Source: Corylus avellana
Taxonomy: Eukaryota > Streptophyta > Magnoliopsida > Fagales > Betulaceae
Length of the DNA stretch: 64,000 bases
Assembly (NCBI RefSeq): GCF_901000735.1
Contig: NC_081545.1
Location: forward strand, 31,481,968 to 31,545,967
Direction: 5' to 3'
Positions 1 to 9,255 of this stretch are shown here, piece by piece. Position 1 is the stretch's first letter. Every line of letters starts with the position of its first letter. The translations under genes were made by a program, and so were the position numbers. The notes under the pieces are model-generated. The model saw nothing but the letters and a program-made list of their open reading frames with translations. It had not been told where the DNA came from and searched no databases.

Positions 1-88
1 NNNNNNNNNNNNNNNNNNNNNNNNNNNNNNNNNNNNNNNNNNNNNNNNNNNNNNNNNNNNNNNNNNNNNNNNNNNNNNNNNNNNNNNN
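1..88. other. Assembly gap (Ns) at window start
   Basis: A run of N bases. Nothing can be said about its content. Confidence 0.99.
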
Positions 89-148
89 TAATTACTTGTG
101 GTCTTAACATCCCTCGACACATGCAATAAACTCTGCCTGATTGGTACA

Positions 149-277
149 GAGTAATTTTATAAGTTATTCTTGTATTTCTTTGTCACTTTAAAATGACCGA
201 TCACAAGTTCAATAATGATTTTATAAGTTACATCATTCAATTTTAAAGTAACACAAGAAAAATTTCTAACATTACTT
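149..277. repeat. Small MITE, AGTAATxxTA family
   Basis: Imperfect inverted repeat. The left end reads AGTAATTTTATAAGTTATTC and the right end, reversed, reads AAGTAATGTTAGAAAT. The interior carries the motif ATGATTTTATAAGTTACATCA. Related elements sit at 14030-14190, 15036-15215, 21962-22143, 23485-23667 and 34312-34455. The rest of 89-660 shows no gene. Confidence 0.6.
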
Positions 278-668
278 GGGCGGTGAACTACACTTCAAGT
301 CATTAGCAATTCAGGTTTTTTGTTATTTTAGAAAAATACCACATTTTCAAGCCAAGGGAATGTGGATTCTCACATCTTTCACATTCCAAGCAAAAAGGAT
401 TCCCTCCACGTAAGTGCAAAATTTTTAGAATTCCCAGCAATTTTAAAATATTACCTTCATTCAAACTTCCCTTTATAGTGATTTATTTATTTATTGGATT
501 TTTATTCAACAATGATTTTGTAGTGATTTATTTAATTTTTTGGATTTTGATTCGACAATAATTTTAAAATTCATACCAGTTTTAGAATAATACAATAGAA
601 ATATTGAAAAAACACTTCTAAAAGCATGTTTACAAAAAGAGTCTATTTATGGCTGTAGTTAGAAGGAA

Positions 669-1010
669 AAAAAATGCAAAATCAATCCCTATGGTTTAAC
701 TGATTTGTAATTAGCTCTCTGTGATATCAAACTGAACTCAAAGGTCCCTAAAGTATGCCAAAAAAATAATTTAATCCCTACAACCAAATTTCATTCACTA
801 ACTTAACAAATTATGATAGCGTGAAACGTTAGAGCCAATAAAATTATGATATTTGTTCTATTTAAGTCAGTATCACACTAACATAATCTGTTAAATTAGT
901 GGACGAAATTATTTTTTTGGTATACCTCAGAGACCTTTTAGTTCATTTTTATACCAAATGTAGCTAATTATAAATCAGGTAAATTACAATGACTAATTTT
1001 ACATTTTTTA
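669..1010. repeat. Foldback MITE with about 150-bp terminal inverted repeats
   Basis: The left half, from AAATGCAAAATCAATCCC onward, is mirrored by the right half, which ends in GACTAATTTTACATTTTTT. The segments around CCAAAAAAATAATTT and TAACAxATTATG occur on both sides in opposite orientation. There is no coding capacity. The element is nearly a full palindrome, as in foldback MITEs. No target duplication could be fixed. Confidence 0.65.
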
Positions 1011-2161
1011 CTAGTTAAAATAGCAAATACAATTAAGGAATTAATGAAGAATATTACATAATAAAACCAACCTATACGAGAAAATATAAATCAGTAGACA
1101 AATAGGGAATCACTCCTAATTTCCATGAAACTTGGTCTTCACGTAGGCCACCCGACAATTTTTCTAATTTCGATCCCAACAATTCAGACATATTACCCTG
1201 AATCCAACTTAATTTCCACGACATTTCCTTCTACTTTGGTGGACAAGAGAGGTAAATCGGTGGACCGATGTTAGGAAATTGAGAGAAAATGTAATGGAGG
1301 GATTTCCTTCCCATTCGTTTGTTTGTATGTTGCACAGTGAGGATAGTTTTACAAGAATGTTAGGTAGGCATATAGCAACTGAAAGCAGGCAATAATACTT
1401 TTACAAGAATGTTATGTTAATTTTGTGTGTCCTATAAAAAATTATCAATCCCACCTGTTACCAGAAAAGTGGGTCTGATTGTGTACATCCTGTGGTTGGT
1501 GCGTGGGTTATTAATTTGGAATTTTGATTCTTCTATCTCCATTGCTTAGATACCCTTTTGCCCTTTGCTTGCTCTTACCTTATCAATATACTGCTTTTAA
1601 AAACTCATGCTTTAGGACATACTGGTCAATTGCTTCAAGGCACTTGATCATATTAATATATTATAGGGGCAAACAAATCAGTAATAATGCTTTTTCTTTG
1701 TTTTTTTTTTCCCGGGGGGAGGGGGGTTTAAAATGGTCGTGGGTCTCGATAAACCAGATTAAACTTACTTTCCCAAACACTAAAAAGATCTGATGCAGTT
1801 CAATCTCATATCAGAATAGATCAAGAATCGAGATGGTCAAAGTTTGGCGGTGTTGGAAAGGCAATGCCAAAAGCAAAAGTCGGATGCTCAATTTATTTAT
1901 TTTTTTATTATTTTCTATTCAAATGGGGGGAAGGGGAAGTCAGATGCACAATTTGCTTAGCATGGATGCCATGGAACATATGCTAACAACTTAATGAATG
2001 GTGGAAGACTAAAAGATTGCCCTTTAAAATGTAATACTTTTCTTCTTGAAATTTCCTTTGCATAACTTCATATCTTTGTTGAAACAGAAGTGTGTCAATG
2101 AAGCATAGTTACGTAAAATTATCATTCGGAGCCGGAGGAACTCTCTAATAATATTAAATCT
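1011..2161. other. Intergenic, no gene seen
   Basis: AT-rich sequence with no supportable coding region. A block near 1215-1265 (CCACGACATTTCCTTCTAC) recurs at 3788-3806 upstream of the TIR-NBS-LRR head. The motif ATAAACCAGATTAAAC at 1750 recurs at 3523. This suggests a small duplication of the promoter region of that gene. Confidence 0.5.
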
Positions 2162-2224
2162 ATGGTGAGTAACAGCTCTAAAATTAGATTTTGGCATGAC
2201 TTAAGAGATGAGGATCAAGTTTGT
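2162..2224 (+). pseudogene. Scrap of a LINE (non-LTR retrotransposon) ORF2
   Basis: About 21 codons read SKIRFWHDLRDEDQV, which resembles the stretch after the reverse transcriptase in plant L1-type ORF2 proteins (usually KVRFWHDLWCGD). Nothing recognisable continues on either side, and a MITE begins 16 bases downstream. The fragment is too short for certainty. Confidence 0.4.
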
Positions 2225-2239
2225 CAACCCACACCCATC

Positions 2240-2531
2240 CCACGGTATTGTGCGAAACAAGTACCGTACAATTTGCAGCAAACCTTGATAATGTAAAAAG
2301 CTGTTTATCAAGACTTTTTGAGGCGTGCTGCTCTAAAGAAAAAGAAAAAAAAAAAAGAAAAGCTGGTTCTCTGCAGAGCAATAACGGCTCTGAGCTTTTG
2401 GTTGTCTGCCCAATGAAGGACAAGCATGTAGTTTTGGCATACCAAAATTTTTTAAACTTCAGACGAAAAGCAGGCTTTTGTAGATTATCAAGATTTGCTA
2501 CAGATTTGTCTTTTGACGCACGGTACCGTGG
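2240..2531. repeat. MITE with about 50-bp terminal inverted repeats
   Basis: The ends CCACGGTATTGTGCG and (reversed right end) CCACGGTACCGTGCG match. The similarity continues inward through GCAGCAAACCTTGATAATGT and GTAGCAAATCTTGATAATCT. Open frames crossing the element are fortuitous. A target-site duplication was not found, so the superfamily is open. Confidence 0.65.
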
Positions 2532-3470
2532 CATAGATATTCTCTTGGTATTTCTCTTCTTTCTAGTTAGGGTCTTTCTTTTTATTTACTTGGGTTACAA
2601 CTTCACGCTTGTAGCTGGAATTGACCACGGGCTGCCTTTACTTGCCTGGAAATTATGGTTGTTATCATCTCTCTCTATCTCTCCTCCATTATTGGTCTGT
2701 GTACGTCTCGCGGGAGAAATTAAGATGAGAGACGAAATGGCCAGCATTCTGACTGATATTAACAAGTAGGTCAGTCCTAATAACATTTTTCGCACTGGGT
2801 GTTACAGTGAAGTTATTGACGATCAACTTTATTAGTCTGTGTACCTTTTTAATCATCTCTAACCATATTACAATATATTTGCACATTGTGACATAAATGG
2901 TTATTTTGGATCATTACTACCGCCTCGGGAAGTGAAAATTCATTTTATGTTTTATTATTATTATTTTTTTATAAAGATGTTAGTTGTTTTTTTTTTAGTA
3001 TTCTTTTAGATAAATATTAATTTTTAAAAATCAAATAAAAAAATCAGGATCAGATTTATTTTTTATTTTTTAAAAATAATATTTATTTAAAACTACGTTA
3101 TTTAAAAATAATATAATTTAAAACTTTTCTTTTGCGTTAAAGTTGAGCTGTTTTTCACCACCCAAAAGATAAAGAAAAAGTAAAAGTTTTAGTTTTAAAG
3201 AAATTGATAAAGATAAAGAAAAGTAAAAGTTTTAATTTTTTTTTAAGAGTCGCCGACACAAAGATTTCTTTAAAACATTTCTTTTGGGACAAAGCTGAGC
3301 TGTTTTCCACCGAAAGACAAAGCTGAGCTGTTCTGAGCTGTTCTCCACCGAAAGATAAAGAATAATTAATAAGTAATTGTTTTAAGAGCCACCGACACAA
3401 AAAGAAACGACAAGTTTTGTACATAATTTGAGTTCCAGCTCATAATTCCTGAGAACCTGTTGATATTTAT
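2532..3470. other. Intergenic with local direct repeats
   Basis: No gene recognised. From about 3145 to 3390 a block is repeated imperfectly: GAGCTGTTTTCCACCGAAAG and AAAGATAAAGAAxAAGTAA recur near 3147, 3298 and 3326, separated by a repeated AAGAGxCxCCGACACAAA motif. It looks like local slippage or unequal duplication of non-coding sequence. Confidence 0.5.
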
Positions 3471-4044
3471 CAACACGTAGAACCTGAGATATGGGTCAAT
3501 TAGCAATAAATCAATTGGTCTTGATAAACCAGATTAAACCAATTTCTAATGGGACCCATCCAATTTTGCAACTCACAAGTTCAAAGTTTTTTCCTGACTC
3601 AAGGTCCTTTTGAATTGCTGTAAAAAGCATTAATCATGCAAATTGCAAAGCTACTCTTTCCTCTTTGATTCTTACACTGTTTTACTCTGCTTTCTGCCTC
3701 GAAAACAGAGACTTTAAAGTTAAATCCGTGTTGAATGGGAAAGCCAGAAAACATGGCGTGTTGTCAGTTGTAACTGTCCACTTTCCACGACATTTCCTTC
3801 TACTTTCGTGGACATTAGAGGGAAATGGGAGTAAACAACTTTATTGCTAGTAGTAACCTGCAAGTTTCCTAATGTTGACCACTTTTTCGCAACGCGGAAA
3901 GCCGGGGAATCGCTTGCATACATGATACCTATATAAGTTAAAATAACACTAGCCAAAGCCTTGTTAGAGAAACTGATCAAGCCTTTTTCTCAAAATCTGC
4001 TAATTAGCATTGCATTATTAAACAAGCTTCTAAGTCTCCTATCC

Positions 4045-4146
4045 ATGGCGTCCACGAGCACTCAGATAGCCTCTTCTTCGTCTTCTTCTTCAATGCCTCG
4101 ATGCACACACGATGCTTTCCTCAGTTTCCTCAATTTATTAGTGTAG
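4045..4146 (+). pseudogene. Truncated head of a TIR-NBS-LRR resistance gene
   Basis: The 33-codon frame begins MASTSTQ, has a serine run, and then reads RCTHDAFLSF. This matches the usual first residues of a plant TIR domain (Y-D-V-F-L-S-F-R-G). After LSF it runs into unrelated sequence and a stop, so the R-G-E-D that normally follows and the whole NB-ARC and LRR are missing. A TATA-like CTATATAAG lies about 115 bases upstream at 3929-3937, so the promoter and start of a former TNL gene seem to be kept. A foldback transposon begins 70 bases downstream and may have accompanied the truncation. The call rests on a short match. Confidence 0.5.
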
Positions 4147-4215
4147 TAGTACGGAAATTTATTTGGCAACGTGAAAACTAGGCGAGCCTTTTTCAGCTGA
4201 TGTTCTAATTAAAAA

Positions 4216-5518
4216 GAGATATGCTATGACGCATTCTCTAAACCTTCTACTCACCATCTCTGCCTGCGTGGCATGACACGTCTTAATTTTTTTTTTTTTT
4301 TAAAAGCAAAAATCAATTACTCACATATTCAGCTGGAGAAAAATTTAAGTCTCTCCCCTCACCCTCACCCTTTCTCTCTCTCTCTCTCTCCGGCAGCCGA
4401 CGCTCTCTCTCTCTGTCTCCGGCAACCCCACGCTCTCTCTCTCTCTCTTTTCGGCCGAAACCCACGACGCTCTCTCTCTGTCTCCGGCCGAACCCCACTC
4501 TCTCTCTCTCAGTCTACGGCCGAACCCACGCTCTCTCTCTCCGGCCACTGCTCCGGCTCAGATGGCGGCAAACCCAGCTGCTCGTCGCCGGAGATGGGTT
4601 GCTTGACAGCATAGCGTGGGTTGCTCAACAGAATCACGTGGATGCTCGTCGCCGGAGATGGAGTTCTGTCCTGGTGGTCGACGTTGCTGCTCGTGGCTGG
4701 CTGTGCGTGAGTGGGGGAGAGGGAAGATGGAGATGGAGGGACAGATTTGGGGATTTCAATTTTGGATGAAATTGGATTTCCTGAAATGGGTTGTAGGCGA
4801 GCAGCTGGGTTTGCCGCCGTCTGAGTCGGAGGAGTGACCGGAGAGAGAGAGAGAGAGAGAGAGAGCGGGTTCGGCCAGAGAAAGAGAGAGAGAGCGTGGG
4901 GTTCGGCCTAACTCAAATCGTACATCAGTTACACAAAGCATTTAGATCAAAGGGCATGTAACCATTGTCCTTCGGCTTGATGAGAAACAGATATAAAGTG
5001 AATTTCTAGATCGATATAAAGTGAATTTCTAGATATAAAGTGAATTTCTAAATCACTTATAATATCTCATTACCTGAAATGTGAGCCGTTCCGTTCACGC
5101 CCAAACGCCAAAAATCCGAAATGCCCAAACGTTTGAGCCGGAGCAGTGGCCGGAGAGAGAGAGACAGAGAACGTGGATTCGGTCAGAGACAGATAGAGAG
5201 CGTTGTGGGTTTCGGCCGAAAAGAGAGAGAGAGAGAGAGAGAGAGCGTGGGGTTGCCGGAGAGAGAGAGAGAGAGAGTCGATTGACGGAGACAGAGAGAG
5301 AGAGCGTCAGTTGCCGGAGAGAGAAAGGGTGAGGGGAAACACTGCGTGAGGGTGAGGTTCAAATTTGGGTCAAATTTGGAGCTAAATTTTTTCCCCCCGC
5401 CGGATATGTGAGCAATTCGATTTTGTTTTTTTTTTTAAAAAAAAAAAGACGTGTCATATGCCACGTAGAGACAGAGATGGTAAGTAGAATGATAGGAGAA
5501 TGCATAGAAGCATTTCTC
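4216..5518. mobile_element. Foldback or Mutator-like element with GA-rich arms
   Basis: The ends are inverted copies. The left end is GAGATATGCT and the reversed right end is GAGAAATGCT. Both continue through ACxCACCATCTCTG, GTGGCATxxGACACGTCTT, a T or A run, a TATTCAGC or TATCCGGC stretch and CCCTCACCCT, then (CT)n blocks broken by CCGGC and CGGCCGAA. Each arm is about 380 bases. A third partial arm lies at 4795-4915, giving an inner hairpin around CAGATGGCGGCAAACCCAGC. Open frames here encode only Arg-Glu or Leu-Ser dipeptide repeats from the (GA)n tracts. No transposase and no clean 9-bp target duplication were found. Confidence 0.65.
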
Positions 5519-5599
5519 TGTCTAAAATGATAAGTAATATTATCTTAATATTAAAATTAGAAAACAAAATTTATAATATTACTTTTTATTTTATACTAA

Positions 5600-8583
5600 G
5601 AATCTATTTACTTTGACGTAAAATAATTTTTGTCGAAAAATATTTTTAAAGAAGTCATTTTTTCTGAGAATGTTTTTCACTGAAAACATTTTACAGTGTT
5701 TACTGCGCGCACAGAAAATCAATTTTTTTAAAAAATATTTTCAATAACAATTTTTAATTTTTTTAATTTTTAAAAAACTATTAATATAAAAAAACTATTA
5801 ATTTTTATATAAGCTATTCAACTGTACTGAAAATCAATTTTTTAATTTTTTTTAAAATATTTTATTTCAACCTATAAAATATAATTTTTATTCAAAATAT
5901 AAAAATATTAATATAAAATAATTTATGTTTGATTGTTAAAATTTGACAAAAACAATCAACCTCTCTGAGAATATTTTTGAATTTTTTATTTTTTTCAGAA
6001 AAAAAAATAGATAAAGTACTTTGAAAGTACTGTATCTAAAAATGTCCATACATCAATATTACAAATATTCCACATCTAGGAAGATTGATATATATGAAAG
6101 GGCAACTGGAACAGATGCCCGAATATGAGTTTCATCTATTGCTCCAACACAATCTTAATGAAGACCAATACAAGTTACGTTAATTTGATAAATTACTTGA
6201 ATTTTTTTTTAAGAAAAAAAAAAAATCAAATTTTAAAACTTACCTTAAAGTATGGGTAAAACTTTCGGCTATTCCTTATTTCCAGAGAAGTGGAGTTATC
6301 AGGTTGTTTAATTAAATGTTTATATAGCGTCAAGACTCCAAGTACAACCTTAAAACATCGATGAATAGACCTAATCGATCTATAGAACCTTCCACCAACC
6401 ACTCGAAACCTCACATTATGTCCAATAATGTGTAAAAATATCAACACTTGTTCCTTAATAGACATGTGAATGGTCTCACGTATAAGGTTGTTCTCAGAAA
6501 TAATTTTACATAATTCAAAGAACGATATATGACTCATTCTTATTTGGTCAATACAATCTTGTCTGCTTTCATAAAGAATATTATCCATATAAATCCCTCT
6601 TTCATACTAACGATTAACATGAGGTTCCCTACGTAATACTCTCCTAGATCTAATATCTTTTAAGATTACAAGCCCAACAGTAATAACAGATGCGACTGTG
6701 GTCGTAACTGTCGAAAGAATTGTTTCATCCATCTACAAACAACATAAAAATAAGCAATAAGTAATAAATCATATATGCATTGTTTCTCTGTAACAAATGA
6801 TTAATAAATTCCAAAAAATTTAAGTCTTACATGGTGCAATAAGCAATGCAATAATATGATATGTGGAAAAATGATAGAAGTTCAACAACCAAGTGCAATA
6901 AGCAGTGCTTGATACTAGAAAAGTCTTTTGATGTATTTTTTAGATCCAACTAAAAAAATGTATGTCCTATAATTATGACGATTTTCAACTTTAACAAACA
7001 AAGGAAACTGTAGCTTGATATTTCCTTTAATCTAGGCACACAAAAGACTTTCAGTATTGTTGGATAGCCAAAATTATTCCATCTCAATTAGTCACAATCA
7101 ATCAAAACACTAGATTATCAATACTATGAACAAACTTAACCAAAAGCTTACAAACTAACTAACCAAAAAGCAGAAACAGAGCAAAAGAAACCTCAGCAAC
7201 CAAGCAGAAAAGACTCAAAAGCTACTTAAACACCCCAGCAAACCACTCCACAGCAACCATAGAAATTTATAAACTTTAATAGACTCAAAGTTAATGCATG
7301 AGTGGTTTCATATAATGTACTCACACATTGTAACCATAGAAATCCTATGGGTCTCGGATTCCAATTAAATCCAAAAAGAGGCAATCTCATCCCACTCTCC
7401 TATAGCTTAATTCCCCATACAACACAAACAAACAAATAAAGGACAGGTCGAGACAAGTTGATTTCTTTGTTTATTTTCCACTCCTATACTCTCAATTTCC
7501 CTCTATCCTCAACTTACAACCACTTTGGGCAACCAGATAACTTGGCCATATTTTAAGAAAAAAGCAGGGCATGAATTTTCAGTTAAATACTTTGCAAGAA
7601 ACAGATGCATTTATTCTGCAGAAAGAAGCTTAACTAGTAATGGGTTTTAGTTATTACATACAATGAAGTCAAGCAAGCGGAGCAAAAATCAGGAAGTTGA
7701 AGAACAAAACTGAACACAACATTTAGTATTTAGAACCCCAACAAGTGAGAGCGACAGAGAAACAAACGTTGATCTATAGGAGATAAGACAACATCTAGTA
7801 TAACTTGAATCGAAAATCCAACCAAGACCTCACATAGCAAAACACCAAGCAAAGAGCCAAGAGCCACCGAAATTCCCCCCCAATCTGCCATCACACAACC
7901 AAAAAATCAAAAGGAAACAAAAACCCATTCGGTTGAGGTTCATCTCAAAGTCAGAACTTCCAAGAATCAACAACCAAAAACAGCCCATAACAACAAAGAT
8001 CATAGAAGTTCTCATTTTCCAAAATCCACACCCTAGACCCAAAACCTAAATCGCAAATCTGATACGTTAATAGGAAAAGAAACCAAAATCAAAATCGCTC
8101 CATGATTTCCAGTTGTCCAACAGAGAAAGAAACCAAAATCAAACGAAAATTACCAAGAGAAATTCGTAGATTTGAATCGCTCCATACATATGGTTCAACA
8201 AAGAAAGAGAAAGATGAGAGTACCTGCATCGGGGTTGAAGAGTGAAGCTCGGCCGAGAGAGATGAGCTGTGCAGGTGAAGGAGAATCAGCAGCTGCCGCT
8301 GTGCGTGAAGGTGAAGGTGAAAGAGAAGCTGTGCGTGAAGGTGAGGAGTCGGGGGTTTTTTGTTTTTTTTTTTTTCTAATCAAGAGCGTCGGGTTTTTTT
8401 TAGGCTGAGTTGGGAAAATGGTTTACGAAATTAAAAGTGTAAACCATTTTCCCCAAAAATGTAAAGGATTTTTGGTCAAACCGAAATCATTTTCAGTTTG
8501 ACCACTATTTTACGTCGTAATAAACACCGTAAATTGCGAAAAATATTTTCTCGAAATCATTTTACGTCAAAGTAAATGGAGCC
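5600..8583 (-). mobile_element. PIF/Harbinger DNA transposon, internally deleted
   Basis: The left end GAATCTATTTACTTTGACG and the reversed right end GGCTCCATTTACTTTGACG form terminal inverted repeats that continue as TAAAATxATTT. A 3-bp TAA borders both sides (5597-5599 and 8584-8586), as expected for the TWA target of PIF/Harbinger. Inside, on the minus strand, are the N-terminal half of a Harbinger transposase (6244-6588) and the first catalytic-Asp segment (about 6101-6153). The rest of the DDE domain and a Myb-like partner ORF were not found, so the element should be non-autonomous. The remaining interior (6600-8400) is AT-rich and has no recognisable gene. Confidence 0.8.
6101..6588 (-). 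pseudogene. PIF/Harbinger transposase remnant
   Basis: Exon 1 (6588 down to 6244, 115 codons) has the helix-rich N-terminal region typical of plant HARBI1-like transposases: FFELCKIISENNLI, then EQVLIFLHIIGHNVRFRVV, then FYPYFK. A donor GTAAGT follows directly. After about 90 bases the minus strand reads TGT-GTT-GGA-GCA-ATA-GAT, encoding CVGAIDETHIRASVPV, the block holding the first catalytic Asp of the DDE triad. At the splice junction one base seems to be missing for frame. The usual Gly after the Asp is Glu here. Sequence below about 6100 no longer resembles transposase, so the second Asp and the Glu are absent. It cannot be catalytically competent as read. Confidence 0.75.
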
Positions 8584-8636
8584 TAAGTAAAAAATCTGTT
8601 TCTTCTTTCTAGAGAAAGACGAGTGTTTTGTAATAC

Positions 8637-8674
8637 CGTTTCGTTGATCTTGACGCCGGCGTTGGGTTTCGAAA
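8637..8674 (-). pseudogene. Exon scrap of a DUF2039 (C9orf85-like) gene
   Basis: A 38-base exon-like block lies between an acceptor (TTCCAACAG) and a donor (GTATTAC). It encodes KPNAGVKINET, the conserved N-terminal motif of DUF2039 proteins. The homologous exon at 40479-40521 is 43 bases and reads FAWKPNANIKINET, so 5 bases (CTTGG) are missing here and the frame is broken. Only this exon is seen: 50 bases further on the PIF/Harbinger element begins, and the other exons are not found beyond it. The scrap lies about 580 bases downstream of the kinase gene, the same position as in the tandem array. Confidence 0.7.
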
Positions 8675-9255
8675 CTGTTGGAACAATACAACCTTAGTTT
8701 ATGACTCTTTGAGTTTTGGCCTATTCTGTTTGGGTTGAGCCCGTTCCTTTTCAATTTTTATCACTTGTACCTCTTTTCTAATTTGATTAAAAAAAAAAAA
8801 AATAGTCACAAAGAAATCCATTTTCTCCATTCTCCCAAATTCAATAATAAATAATAATAAATACTATAATTATATTCCATATTCATTCAACAATGTTGCC
8901 ATGCTATTTTCAGTCAACCATTATATATAACGAAAATTCCAATTATTAATTAGAGTGTCATATCAACATTTTCAAATGAATGTTTCTAACTTTAATGAAA
9001 ACTCAGACTTAGCTTAATCCTTTAACTTATTATCTTGCTCAGAGCTGACTTACAACAAAACCCAAGTCAAGAAGAATCCCGTAATCTATGCCTTTAGAGT
9101 GATTCAATCAGATACATGCACTACAACTATCATTTAATTTGCTACACTCATGAATAGAATGACTTTCCTACAAACCCTTGTCCGCAATATATGACTCCCA
9201 ATAAGGCCTAATAAAAATTCAGCTACCATCTTTCACCGACCGCTAAGATTCATAA
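8675..9255. other. 3' flank of the first kinase gene
   Basis: No gene. The sequence is homologous to the flank after the other kinase copies (40522-41220, 48302-48975 and 58065-58738): the same blocks AGTCACAAAGAAATCCATTT and CAGATACATGCACTACAACT recur in the same order. Confidence 0.6.

Noticed and set aside
2221..2769. 182-codon open frame on the plus strand
   Set aside because: It runs straight through a MITE with inverted ends and shows no domain, signal or conserved motif.
4273..5332. Several open frames of 60-113 codons rich in Leu-Ser or Arg-Glu
   Set aside because: They are translations of (CT)n and (GA)n tracts in the foldback element and mirror each other on both strands.
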